Source: Polaribacter sp. (GTDB lineage Bacteria > Bacteroidota > Bacteroidia > Flavobacteriales > Flavobacteriaceae). Taken from it: 64,000 bases of DNA. A model generated the notes under the pieces. That model did not search any database. It was not told where the DNA came from and saw nothing but the letters and a program-made list of their open reading frames with translations. The stretch spans positions 186,001 through 250,000 of the forward strand of contig NZ_JAHEHX010000019.1 in assembly GCF_024639685.1 (NCBI RefSeq), written 5' to 3'. Below are positions 27,109 through 35,871 of the stretch, one piece after another. Made by a program: the position numbers and the translations under genes. Numbering within the stretch: position 1 is the first letter of the stretch; each line of letters begins with the position of its first letter.

Positions 27109-28260
27109 TTGAATTCAGCTTCCAAAAATTTTGATTATATTATTGTTGGTGGGGGAGCGTCAGGTCTAATGATAGCATATAGAATGAGTAGAGATGCTTA
27201 TTTTCATAATAAATCAATTCTAATTCTTGATCAAGTAAAAAAATCAAATAATGATAAAACTTGGTGTTTTTGGGAAAAGAAGAAAGGTGATTGGGATGAC
27301 ATATTAAATCATTTTTGGAAAGATATTATATTCAAAGGAGATAGTGAAGCAATGCAAACTTCTATAGAGCCTTATGTGTACAAAATGATTAAGAGTTCTG
27401 ACTTTTACAAAAAAATCTGGAAGACAATTGGCACAAAAAAGAATATTCAATTTAGTGAAGAAAATGTTGTTGAAATTCAACAAGAGCAAAGCTTTGGAGT
27501 TGTTTATACCACTCAAAATGAATATCACTCAAAAAAAATAATCAATAGTATTTTGTTTACTGACGCGTATCAGAAACAACAAAAATATCCTACATTACAA
27601 CAACATTTTGTAGGATATTTTGTAAGAACTAAAGAACCTGTTTTTACAACAAATGCAGCTACTTTTATGGATTTTACTATTCCTCAAAAAGGGAATACTA
27701 GATTTATGTATATACTACCTTATGCTGAAAATGAAGCTTTATTTGAGTATACATTGTTTTCTAAAGAGTTATTAGATTATACTACTTATACTGATGCTAT
27801 TAAATCTTATTTAAAAGAAAAAAATATTACAGATTATGAAATCGTTGAAAAGGAGCAAGGTGCTATACCAATGACTTCTTACAAGTTCTGGAATTCAAAT
27901 TCAGATAATATTATTTATATTGGTACAGCAGGTGGCTGGAGCAAAGCAAGTACTGGTTTTACCTTTAAAAATATAGACAAGAAAACAAGGCTTTTAATTC
28001 ATCACCTTAAAAAAGAAACTTCCTTAAAATCTTTTCAAAAAACCAATCGATTTTGGTTCTATGATTTACTGTTATTAGATATTTTATCAAAACATAATGA
28101 AAAGGGAGCTGCTGTATTTTCTAGAATGTTTAAAAAGCTGTCTCCTCAGCTTATTTTAAAATTTTTAGATGAGGAAACAACTTTTACTGAAGAATTAAAA
28201 ATATTCTCTAATATGCAAATACGCTTGTTTAGTAAAGCTTTAATAAAACGTTTATTTTAA
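27109..28260 (+). CDS. crtY: Lycopene beta-cyclase (CrtY type)
   Basis: The 383-residue protein starts at TTG 27109 (MNSASKNFDYIIVGGGASGL), directly before the FAD-binding GxGxxG motif. The CrtY signature NDKTWCFWE (about residues 46-54) and the later GAIPMTSYKFW and GTAGGWSKASTGFTF blocks are diagnostic. It turns one or both ends of lycopene into beta rings. It is the last gene of the first carotenoid operon and overlaps the convergent argH gene by nine bases. Confidence 0.94.
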   Translation: MNSASKNFDYIIVGGGASGLMIAYRMSRDAYFHNKSILILDQVKKSNNDKTWCFWEKKKGDWDDILNHFWKDIIFKGDSEAMQTSIEPYVYKMIKSSDFYKKIWKTIGTKKNIQFSEENVVEIQQEQSFGVVYTTQNEYHSKKIINSILFTDAYQKQQKYPTLQQHFVGYFVRTKEPVFTTNAATFMDFTIPQKGNTRFMYILPYAENEALFEYTLFSKELLDYTTYTDAIKSYLKEKNITDYEIVEKEQGAIPMTSYKFWNSNSDNIIYIGTAGGWSKASTGFTFKNIDKKTRLLIHHLKKETSLKSFQKTNRFWFYDLLLLDILSKHNEKGAAVFSRMFKKLSPQLILKFLDEETTFTEELKIFSNMQIRLFSKALIKRLF

Positions 28261-29529
28261 AGGAAATTTGTCTCTAATTTTATCTAAAGATAAATTATGG
28301 ATACTCCCTACATGAGAATGTTGTTTTCCTAAATCTGGTTTGTACGTTCCTTCTTGCACTTGCCCACCAATTTTTTGATAGGCTTCTCTAAAAGACATAC
28401 CTTCTACTACTAAATTATTGATAGAATCTACAGTAAATAAATATTGATATTTTTCATCATTCAAATCAATATCTTTTACAATTACCTGCTGAATTGAGTA
28501 GTTAAAGATGTCTAAAATATCTTTTATATCTTCAAAAGCTGCAATGATATTTTCTTTTAATAACTGAAAATCTCTGTGATAACCTGTAGGTAAATTATTG
28601 GTGATTAATAACATTTCTGAATGCAAAGCTTGGATTTTATTACATTTTCCACGAATTAATTCAAAAACATCTGGATTCTTTTTATGAGGCATAATACTAC
28701 TTCCTGTAGTTAACTCATCAGGAAAAGAAATAAAACCAAAATTCTGACTCATATATAAACAAACATCCATTGCAAAACGAGCCATTGTATTACACAAACC
28801 ACCCAAAGCAGATGCTATAGAACGTTCACTTTTTCCTCTGCTCAATTGTGCAGCAACTACGTTGTATTTTAATGTTGCAAATTCTAATTCTTGGGTAGTT
28901 AATTCTCTATCAATAGGAAAAGAAGAGCCATAACCAGCAGCAGAACCTAATGGATTTTGGTCTACAACTTTAGAAATTGCATTAAGTACATACACATCAT
29001 CAATTAGCAGTTCTGCATAGGCAGAAAACCACAATCCGAAAGAAGACGGCATTGCTACTTGTAAATGCGTATAACCAGGTAATAAAGCATCTTTATGAGT
29101 TTCTGCAAGATTGAGAAGAGTTTCAAATAGAACCTTAACTTTTGAATTAATCAACCTTAGGTTGTCTTTATAATACAATTGTAAAGCTACTAAAACCTGA
29201 TCATTTCTAGAACGAGCTGTATGAATTTTCTTACCAACCTCACCTAATTTATTGGTTAACTCCCATTCAATTTTAGAATGTACATCTTCAAAAGAAGGCT
29301 CTATTACAAAAGTTCCATTTTCAATATCATCAGCTAATTCTTTTAAACCTTTTTTAAGGTCTTTTAATTCATCAGCAGTAATAATACTTATTGATTCTAA
29401 CATTATTGCATGGGCTAATGAAGCCTGAACATCATATTTCGCAATATGAATGTCTATTTCTCTATCATTACCAACAGTGAAGTTTTCTATCTGTTTGTCT
29501 ATTTCAATTCCTTTATCCCAAAGTTTCAT
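28252..29529 (-). CDS. argH: Argininosuccinate lyase
   Basis: The 425-residue protein cleaves argininosuccinate to arginine and fumarate, the last step of arginine synthesis. It shows KIHTARSRNDQV, the HLQVAMPSSF region, and the superfamily signature GSSIMPHKKNPDVFELIR (about residue 275). It is shorter than the E. coli enzyme (about 457), as is common in Bacteroidota. It is the promoter-distal gene of the arg/pro operon, separated from argE by a 143 bp purine-rich spacer. Confidence 0.96.
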   Translation of the reverse strand: MKLWDKGIEIDKQIENFTVGNDREIDIHIAKYDVQASLAHAIMLESISIITADELKDLKKGLKELADDIENGTFVIEPSFEDVHSKIEWELTNKLGEVGKKIHTARSRNDQVLVALQLYYKDNLRLINSKVKVLFETLLNLAETHKDALLPGYTHLQVAMPSSFGLWFSAYAELLIDDVYVLNAISKVVDQNPLGSAAGYGSSFPIDRELTTQELEFATLKYNVVAAQLSRGKSERSIASALGGLCNTMARFAMDVCLYMSQNFGFISFPDELTTGSSIMPHKKNPDVFELIRGKCNKIQALHSEMLLITNNLPTGYHRDFQLLKENIIAAFEDIKDILDIFNYSIQQVIVKDIDLNDEKYQYLFTVDSINNLVVEGMSFREAYQKIGGQVQEGTYKPDLGKQHSHVGSIHNLSLDKIRDKFPLK

Positions 29530-29672
29530 ATTATAAATTTTATTTTAAAGTTTAGACTTAAGAATCAAGACCGTTTCCCATTTAGATTCAAGACTTCTCA
29601 CTCTTGTGTTTTATCTTGTTTCTTGTCTCTTCTCTTTTATCTTATTTCTTATTTTTTGTTTCTTTTCCTTTT
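29530..29672 (-). repeat. Low-complexity purine-rich spacer between argE and argH
   Basis: On the transcribed (minus) strand this gap is built of recurring AAGA, CAAGAA and AAGAAAC units in imperfect succession. It codes for nothing I can support. Similar degenerate text occurs between operon genes in other flavobacteria. Confidence 0.45.
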
Positions 29673-30743
29673 TTAAACAATTACTTTATTTAGTAGTTCA
29701 ATATAAATCTGAATTCCTTCTTCTATTTCTGAAACGTATATAAATTCATTTGCAGAATGAGAACGGGTACTATCTCCAGGTCCTAGTTTTAAAGATTGAC
29801 AAGTTAATACAGATTGATCTGAAAGGGTAGGAGAGCCATACGTTTCTCTACCCATAGCAATCCCTGCTTTTACTAAATCGTGATCTGTTGATATGGAAGA
29901 AGAATTTAGTCTTAAACTTCTAGGCTTAATTTCTGAGCAAGGAGATTGTTCTTGTAAAATAGTTGCAATTTCTTGGTTTGAGTAGGCATCATTTACACGA
30001 ACATCTACCACTAAATCTACATGTGCAGGAACTACATTATGTTGTTTTCCAGCATTAACTTGTGTTACAGTCATTTTTACATCACCCAAAGCGTTCGAAG
30101 TTTTTTTGAATTTAAAATCTTTGAACCATTGTAAAACTTCAATTGTATTATAAATTGAATTGTTATCATTTGGATGTGCAGCATGACTAGGAGTACCTTT
30201 TACAACTGCATCAAAAACTAACAAACCTTTTTCAGCCACAGCTAAATTCATTAAAGTAGGTTCACCAACAATAGCTACGTCTATATGAGGTATAATTGGT
30301 AACATACTATTTAAGCCATTAGCACCTGAACTTTCTTCTTCTGCAGAAGCAACTAATACTAAATTGTATTTTAAATTTTCTTGCTTATAAAAATAGGTGA
30401 ATGTTGCAATTAATGATACTAAGCAACCACCAGCATCATTAGAACCTAAACCATATAATTTATTACCTTCTACAAACGCCTTAAAAGGATCATTTGTATA
30501 GGCTGAATTGGGTTTTACTGTATCATGATGTGAGTTTAAAAGAAGTGTTGGCTTGCTGTCTTCAAAATGTTTATTAGTAGCCCAAACATTATTTTTTGTT
30601 CGTTTAATTGGAATTCCAAACTCTACAAACCAAGCTTCAATTAATACTGCGGTTTGTTCCTCTTCTGAGGAAAAAGATTGAGTTTCAATTAAGTTCTTTA
30701 AAAGTGAAATCGCTTTTTCTGTTAATTTTTCGATAGTAATCAT
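29673..30743 (-). CDS. argE: M20-family deacylase of arginine synthesis (acetyl/succinyl-ornithine or -citrulline deacylase)
   Basis: The 356-residue protein has the M20 metallopeptidase motifs: metal-binding NSHHDTVKP (about residue 76), GLGSNDAGG, catalytic AEEESSGANG and GEPT. In a pathway using ArgF' the deacylation occurs on N-acyl-citrulline rather than on N-acyl-ornithine, and that is the likely substrate here given the adjacent argF'. Its ATG overlaps the argB stop by one base (TAATG), showing translational coupling. The symbol is by family and position; the acyl group is not determined by sequence alone. Confidence 0.88.
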   Translation of the reverse strand: MITIEKLTEKAISLLKNLIETQSFSSEEEQTAVLIEAWFVEFGIPIKRTKNNVWATNKHFEDSKPTLLLNSHHDTVKPNSAYTNDPFKAFVEGNKLYGLGSNDAGGCLVSLIATFTYFYKQENLKYNLVLVASAEEESSGANGLNSMLPIIPHIDVAIVGEPTLMNLAVAEKGLLVFDAVVKGTPSHAAHPNDNNSIYNTIEVLQWFKDFKFKKTSNALGDVKMTVTQVNAGKQHNVVPAHVDLVVDVRVNDAYSNQEIATILQEQSPCSEIKPRSLRLNSSSISTDHDLVKAGIAMGRETYGSPTLSDQSVLTCQSLKLGPGDSTRSHSANEFIYVSEIEEGIQIYIELLNKVIV

Positions 30744-31519
30744 TATAAAGTAATGGTTGTGAAATTGTTGTTTTCTTTTGTCAGCATATTAGTATTTCCT
30801 ATATAAACTTTTTTTACTCCATTCTGAAGTGCATTTAAACAATTGTCTATTTTTGGTATCATTCCTACGGAAATAACTCCTTTTTCTAATAACTCTTTAT
30901 ACGTATCTGAATTGATGTTTTTAATCACCGAATCTTTATCATTAAAATCTTGTAAAACACCATTCAATTCAAAACAATAGTAAATGGATGTGTCATAATG
31001 TTTACTCATTCCTGCAGCTATTGTACTTGCAATAGTATCTGCGTTCGTGTTTAATAATTGTCCTTTTTTATCATGTGTAATTGCACAAAAAACAGGGGTA
31101 AAGTTGGCTTGAATTAATTTGTCTATCGAGTTTGATGCAATTTGTTTTACATCACCTACATAACCATAATCAATTTTTTGTACCGGTCTTTTAACAGACT
31201 GTATGCTATTGATATCTGCACCAGTTAAACCAATGGCATCCACTTGTAAAGCTTGTAATTTAGCCACTATATTTTTGTTGACTAAGCCTCCATAAACCAT
31301 AGTAATTACTTCTAGAGTTTCTGCATCTGTAATTCTTCTGCCATCAATTAATTTGGAAGTAATACCTAGTTTAGAGGCAATAAGCGTTGCACGTTTTCCT
31401 CCTCCATGAACTAAAATTTTATGTCCTTTAAGGTTGGCAAAAAGCTGTAAGAAAGTATTTAAAGAAGCTTCATCTTCAATAATATTTCCACCTATTTTTA
31501 TGATTGATAGTTTTTCCAT
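30743..31519 (-). CDS. argB: Acetylglutamate (acylglutamate) kinase
   Basis: Using the ATG at 31517-31519 gives a 258-residue protein beginning MEKLSIIKIGGNIIED, where the amino-acid-kinase fold starts at once. A frame-open extension to 31591 would add 24 unconserved residues. Motifs are KIGGN, HGGGKRAT and the GLTGADIN and NADTIA blocks. It phosphorylates N-acylglutamate. Family members in succinylating Bacteroidota act on N-succinylglutamate, so substrate depends on the operon's first enzyme. Confidence 0.93.
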   Translation of the reverse strand: MEKLSIIKIGGNIIEDEASLNTFLQLFANLKGHKILVHGGGKRATLIASKLGITSKLIDGRRITDAETLEVITMVYGGLVNKNIVAKLQALQVDAIGLTGADINSIQSVKRPVQKIDYGYVGDVKQIASNSIDKLIQANFTPVFCAITHDKKGQLLNTNADTIASTIAAGMSKHYDTSIYYCFELNGVLQDFNDKDSVIKNINSDTYKELLEKGVISVGMIPKIDNCLNALQNGVKKVYIGNTNMLTKENNNFTTITL

Positions 31520-31600
31520 TAGTGCTGTACTTGTTTCAGTATCTTTTTTGAGTTGTATTTTTTTTGTGATATGCTGAATCAAGTTCAGCATTAGAAAATC

Positions 31601-32539
31601 TTACAGTTTTTCTAATATTTTCTTTAATACTAATTGAGCAGCATATGTTCTGTTATTGGCTTGTTCTATAACCAAAGAATTTTCAGAATCTAAAACAGCA
31701 TCTTCAACCACTACATTTCTTCTTACAGGTAAGCAATGCATAAATTTAGCATCTACAATTTTATTTTTTGTGATGGTCCAATTGTCATCAACCTCTAAAA
31801 TTTGACCATAAGATTCATAAGAGCTCCAATTTTTTGCATAGATAAAATCAGCATCCTTAAAAGCCTCTTTTTGATTATTATAAATAGGTGTGTCTTTTGT
31901 AATCTCTTTGCTTAAATCATATCCTTTTGGGTTTGCAATTACAAACTCAACATCCATTTTTTGCATAGCTTGTGTAAAACTATTTGCTACAGCATGTGGT
32001 AATGCTTTAATATGAGGAGCCCAACTTAACACTACTTTTGGTTTCTTTTTTAGGGGGTTTTCAGCAATTGTTAAAGCATCAGTCAATCCTTGTAATGGAT
32101 GACCAGTAGCACTTTCCATACTCACAACAGGCACACTAGCATATTTTACAAAAGAATTTAATACTTGTTCAGTCTCATCTTTCTCCTTATCAGTTAAAGT
32201 AGGAAAGGCTCTTACAGCAATAACATTACAATATTGAGAAACTACAGCTGCTGCTTCTTTAATATGTTCTGCAGTGTTTCCATTCATTATTGTTCCATCT
32301 CCAAATTCAATTCCCCAAGCGTCTCCAGAAACATTCATAACAATTGGATCCATTCCTAAATTTAAGGCTGCTTTTTGGGTGCTTAAACGTGTTCTTAAAC
32401 TCGAATTGAAAAACAACAATCCTAAAGTTTTGTTTTTGCCTAATGCTATATTTGCTAACGGATTTGCTTTTATTTCTCTAGCTTCTTTAATCCAAGAATT
32501 AATATTTTCTATATCGTTTATGGAAGTGTACTTTTTCAT
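31601..32539 (-). CDS. argF': N-acyl-L-ornithine carbamoyltransferase (ArgF', probably succinylornithine type)
   Basis: The 312-residue protein is a transcarbamylase with carbamoyl-phosphate motif SSLRTRLST (about 46-54, variant of STRTR), the HPLQGLTDALT block and HCLPVRRN near 270. It belongs to the ArgF' branch found in Xanthomonas and Bacteroides, which carbamoylates N-acyl-ornithine instead of ornithine. Position 90, known to set the acyl preference (Glu92 in the Xanthomonas acetyl enzyme, Pro90 in the Bacteroides succinyl enzyme), is alanine here (NGNTAEH), favouring succinylornithine. The alignment at this position is by eye. Confidence 0.92.
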   Translation of the reverse strand: MKKYTSINDIENINSWIKEAREIKANPLANIALGKNKTLGLLFFNSSLRTRLSTQKAALNLGMDPIVMNVSGDAWGIEFGDGTIMNGNTAEHIKEAAAVVSQYCNVIAVRAFPTLTDKEKDETEQVLNSFVKYASVPVVSMESATGHPLQGLTDALTIAENPLKKKPKVVLSWAPHIKALPHAVANSFTQAMQKMDVEFVIANPKGYDLSKEITKDTPIYNNQKEAFKDADFIYAKNWSSYESYGQILEVDDNWTITKNKIVDAKFMHCLPVRRNVVVEDAVLDSENSLVIEQANNRTYAAQLVLKKILEKL

Positions 32540-32555
32540 ATTTTTTCTTTTATAT

Positions 32556-32569
32556 GGGGTTGAAACCCC
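32556..32569. repeat. Intergenic palindrome GGGGTT-GA-AACCCC
   Basis: A perfect 6 bp inverted repeat with a two-base centre lies in the 33 bp gap between proB and argF'. It may be a dispersed palindromic element or an RNA hairpin that affects expression within the operon. Confidence 0.6.
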
Positions 32570-32572
32570 TTA

Positions 32573-33337
32573 TTATTTTATTTTTGTAAACGCTACTTTA
32601 ACATTAAAAGCATTGGTAATAAAATTATCTTCTAAACCATTTACAATCCATGTTTCTATATTTTCTTTTTTTGCTAAAGAAACGGCTTCAATTTTAGATT
32701 CCATACCACCACTACCAAGAAAAGATTTAGAGTTTACAACTTCATTTTTTAGAGCATTAAAATTAATAACTTCGTTAATAGTTTCTGGTGCATTATTTTT
32801 AATGGATTCTTTGGTGTAAATTCCGTTTGTATTAGTGGCAATGATTAATAAATCTACATCTAATAAAACTGCTGTTAATGCTGCTAATTTATCATTATCT
32901 CCAAATTGAATTTCATCTGTAGCAACTGTATCATTTTCATTAATAATAGGAACATAATTATTCTGTACCAAAACATTAATGGTGTTTACGATATTGGTTT
33001 TGCTTTGTTTTTTCTCAAAATCTGAGTAAGAAAGAAGACATTGAGAACTTAGCAAGCCATATTCTCTAAAAATTTCTTGATAAATTCTTATTAAATGAGG
33101 TTGCCCAATAGATGCCAAAGCTTGTTTTACAAAAACGTCTTCTTGTTTACTTTCTAATTTTACAAATTGTTTGGCAACAGCAATAGCACCAGAACTTACA
33201 ATAATAAACTCGCAAGTATCTTTAAGTTTTGCAATCTGATTTGCAATATCTTCAATTTTACCTCTAGATATATTATTGGTTTCTTTTGTTAAGGTATTAG
33301 AACCAATTTTTAATAAAATACGTTTCTTTTTTTGCAT
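32573..33337 (-). CDS. proB: Glutamate 5-kinase (short form without PUA domain)
   Basis: The 254-residue amino-acid kinase phosphorylates glutamate to start proline synthesis. Motifs are LLKIGSNTL at the N-terminus, IIVSSGAIAVA (about 45-55), INENDTVATDEIQFGDNDKLAA and the GGMESKIEA block. E. coli ProB has 367 residues with a C-terminal PUA domain; that domain is absent here, which is common in Bacteroidota. It lies between proA and argF' in the shared operon. Confidence 0.95.
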   Translation of the reverse strand: MQKKKRILLKIGSNTLTKETNNISRGKIEDIANQIAKLKDTCEFIIVSSGAIAVAKQFVKLESKQEDVFVKQALASIGQPHLIRIYQEIFREYGLLSSQCLLSYSDFEKKQSKTNIVNTINVLVQNNYVPIINENDTVATDEIQFGDNDKLAALTAVLLDVDLLIIATNTNGIYTKESIKNNAPETINEVINFNALKNEVVNSKSFLGSGGMESKIEAVSLAKKENIETWIVNGLEDNFITNAFNVKVAFTKIK

Positions 33338-33352
33338 TGTTGTTTTATTATA

Positions 33353-33397
33353 CTCGCAAAGTTTTAATATTTGTTTTGTTTTATAAATCTCGCAAAG
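33353..33397. repeat. Direct repeat CTCGCAAAG in the proA-proB gap
   Basis: CTCGCAAAG occurs at 33353-33361 and again at 33389-33397, the second followed by ACGCTAAATTACAAAG. Phrases of this kind are dispersed through flavobacterial intergenic DNA. The gap also holds the repeat-like phrase ACTGAAAACTGCCAACTGAA near 33431-33450. Confidence 0.45.
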
Positions 33398-33454
33398 ACG
33401 CTAAATTACAAAGCTTTTATTGTTTACCTAGACTGAAAACTGCCAACTGAAAAA

Positions 33455-34624
33455 CTAACTCCTAATTTGCCCATCTCCATGCACATACCATTTATTGGTT
33501 ACTAAATGTTGTAAGCCAATAGGTCCACGTTGGTGTAACTTGTCTGTGCTTATAGCCAACTCACCACCCAAACCTAATTGTCCACCATCTGTAAATCTTG
33601 ATGAAGCATTATGATACACAGCAGCAGTGTCTACGTTTTCCATAAAAGTTTTTGCAACTTTTGTGTTTTTTGTAATAATTACAGAAGAATGCCCACCAGA
33701 ATATTTATTTATTTTGGCAATAGCCTCTGCATTAGTGGTAATCTTGCCAATTAATATTTTGTAATCTAAAAACTCTTCGTACCAAATGTCATCCGAAGTA
33801 AAGTTTTTTGCTTTTAAAACCTCAATATTTTTAATGGTTAATTGTTCAATTAAATTATTTACAAAACCTATTCTATTTGGCAAATTTGCATCAATTAAAA
33901 TTTTATCAATAGCATTACAAGCAGAAATTTTAGATTTTCCGTTTAAAATAATATCAAGTGCCATAGCTGCATCTGCATCTTTGTGCACGTAGATAAAATT
34001 ATTTCCTCTACCGCTAATTATAACTGGGCAAGTTGCATGCTGCTTTACAAAAGCAATTAAACGCTCTCCACCTCTTGGTACAATTAAATCTACTTTTTGA
34101 GTTGATTTTTCTAAAAATGCTTGTGTTTCTTTTCTATTAAACTGTAAATATTCTACCCAATCTGTAGATGCATTATGCTGTTTTAGGGCTTTATGCCATA
34201 ATTCTACAATTTTTAAATTAGAATTTAAAGATTCTTTTCCTCCTTTTAAGAGAATTTTATTTCCAGATTTAAAAGCAATTCCTGCAGCTTCTAAAGTAAC
34301 ATCTGGTCTAGATTCATAAATAATTAAAACAGTACCAAAAGAGGCAGTTTTATTATAAACTTGCATACCATTATTATGCTTAAAACTAAAACGTTCTACA
34401 CCCACAGGATCTTCTTGAGAAGCCAAATGTTTAGCTGCAGCAATCATTTCATCCACCTTTTTATAATCTGCTTTTAAACGATCAAACATAGAAATATCAT
34501 CACCTTTATACGCTTCTAAATCTTTTTTATTAACGTTTATAATTTCGTCTCTATGTTTATCTAAAAGTGTTGCCATGGTTACTAAAACAGCATTTCTAGT
34601 TTTTATTGCTAATAAGGTATTCAT
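33455..34624 (-). CDS. proA: Gamma-glutamyl phosphate reductase (glutamate-5-semialdehyde dehydrogenase)
   Basis: The 389-residue protein reduces gamma-glutamyl phosphate to glutamate semialdehyde. It shows the ALDH-superfamily layout with IIYESRPDVTLEAAGIAFKSGN, the catalytic cysteine in KSISACNAIDKILI (about residue 241) and GGQLGLGGELAISTDKLHQRGPIGL near the C-terminus. Together with proB and proC in the same operon it completes the proline route. Confidence 0.96.
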   Translation of the reverse strand: MNTLLAIKTRNAVLVTMATLLDKHRDEIINVNKKDLEAYKGDDISMFDRLKADYKKVDEMIAAAKHLASQEDPVGVERFSFKHNNGMQVYNKTASFGTVLIIYESRPDVTLEAAGIAFKSGNKILLKGGKESLNSNLKIVELWHKALKQHNASTDWVEYLQFNRKETQAFLEKSTQKVDLIVPRGGERLIAFVKQHATCPVIISGRGNNFIYVHKDADAAMALDIILNGKSKISACNAIDKILIDANLPNRIGFVNNLIEQLTIKNIEVLKAKNFTSDDIWYEEFLDYKILIGKITTNAEAIAKINKYSGGHSSVIITKNTKVAKTFMENVDTAAVYHNASSRFTDGGQLGLGGELAISTDKLHQRGPIGLQHLVTNKWYVHGDGQIRS

Positions 34625-34698
34625 TATTTTTTGTACTTATTTTAAGAAATTTGTTTTCTTAATTTTTATTGAAGAAAATACTTCACTATATATTTAAA

Positions 34699-35829
34699 TT
34701 ATTCACCTAAAGAATATACTAATGCTTCGAAAAATTGATCTATATGTATTTTTCTAATGGTTAATGGAGGTAAAATTCTTAACACTTTTTTATTAGAAGC
34801 ACCACCTGTAAAAATATGATAATCGTAAATTAGTTTTTTACGTAATTCGCTTATTTCAAAATCGAACTCTAAACCAAGCATTAATCCTTTTCCTTTGATA
34901 ACTTTTACTTGCGGAATTGTTTTTGCAATGCTAATAAAATACAAATACATTGCATTTACATTGTCTATTAAGTTTTCTTCTTCAATCACATTTAAAACTG
35001 ATAAACCAGCAGCACATGCCAAATGATTTCCACCAAAAGTTGTACCTAACATACCATATTTTGCCTTAATATTTGGGTGAATTAAAATGCCACCAATAGG
35101 AAAACCATTGCCCATTCCTTTTGCAATAGAAATAATATCTGGGGTAACATTGTAATGTTGAAAAGCAAAGAATTTACCTGAACGTCCATACCCAGATTGT
35201 ACTTCATCTGCAATAAACCTGGTGTTATTTTGTTTACACAGCACATCTACTTCTTCAAAAAATGCAGCAGTTGCTTGGTCTAAACCACCAACACCTTGTA
35301 TAAATTCTACAATAACAGCACAAACATCTCCTTTTTCTAGTTCTGTTTTTACGCTTTTTATATCATTTAAATCTAAAATAGTAACTTTTTGTTGTGCATT
35401 AATAGGTGCAATAATATTTTTATTATCTGTTGCTGCAACAGCTGCAGAAGTACGCCCATGAAAACCATTTTTAAAAGCAACAACTCTAGATTTTTCTGTT
35501 TGAAAAGAAGCCAGTTTTAAAGCGTTTTCATTAGCTTCTGCACCAGAACTGCATAAAAATAATTCGTAATCTTTACAACCAGAAAGTTGTTCTAACTTAT
35601 TTGCTAGTTTAACCTGAATGGGGTTTTGTACGGCATTAGAATAAAAACCTAATTTTTCTACTTGCTTGTTAATTGCTTTTACATATTTTGGATGCCCATG
35701 ACCAATAGAAATTACTGCATGACCACCATATAAATCTAAATATTCGGTTTTATTTTCGTCATACACAAAAACTCCTTTTGCTTTTACAGGAGTTACATCG
35801 TACAATGGATAAACGTTAAATAATGGCAT
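34699..35829 (-). CDS. argD: Acetylornithine (acylornithine) aminotransferase
   Basis: The 376-residue class-III PLP aminotransferase converts N-acylglutamate semialdehyde to N-acylornithine. The cofactor region ADEVQSGYGRSGKFFAFQ and the PLP lysine in ISIAKGMGNGFPIGG (about residue 235) are intact, as are LYGGHAVISIGHGHP and SSGAEANENALKLA. The acyl group, acetyl or succinyl, depends on the first enzyme of the operon. Confidence 0.95.
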   Translation of the reverse strand: MPLFNVYPLYDVTPVKAKGVFVYDENKTEYLDLYGGHAVISIGHGHPKYVKAINKQVEKLGFYSNAVQNPIQVKLANKLEQLSGCKDYELFLCSSGAEANENALKLASFQTEKSRVVAFKNGFHGRTSAAVAATDNKNIIAPINAQQKVTILDLNDIKSVKTELEKGDVCAVIVEFIQGVGGLDQATAAFFEEVDVLCKQNNTRFIADEVQSGYGRSGKFFAFQHYNVTPDIISIAKGMGNGFPIGGILIHPNIKAKYGMLGTTFGGNHLACAAGLSVLNVIEEENLIDNVNAMYLYFISIAKTIPQVKVIKGKGLMLGLEFDFEISELRKKLIYDYHIFTGGASNKKVLRILPPLTIRKIHIDQFFEALVYSLGE

Positions 35830-35846
35830 AATTTTTTTTTTTCAGG

Positions 35847-35864
35847 AAGGGAGCATGCTCCCTT
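35847..35864. repeat. 18 bp perfect palindrome AAGGGAGCATGCTCCCTT (copy 1)
   Basis: The palindrome sits in the 42 bp gap between proC and argD. An extended copy of the same sequence occurs at 36728-36747. The GC content is far above the surroundings, which suggests a mobile or selected element rather than drift. Confidence 0.8.
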
Positions 35865-35871
35865 GTTAGAG

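Noticed and set aside
32274..32819. A 181-codon open frame on the plus strand across argF' and proB
   Set aside because: It is antisense to two clear enzymes and spans their gap; the product shows no motifs.
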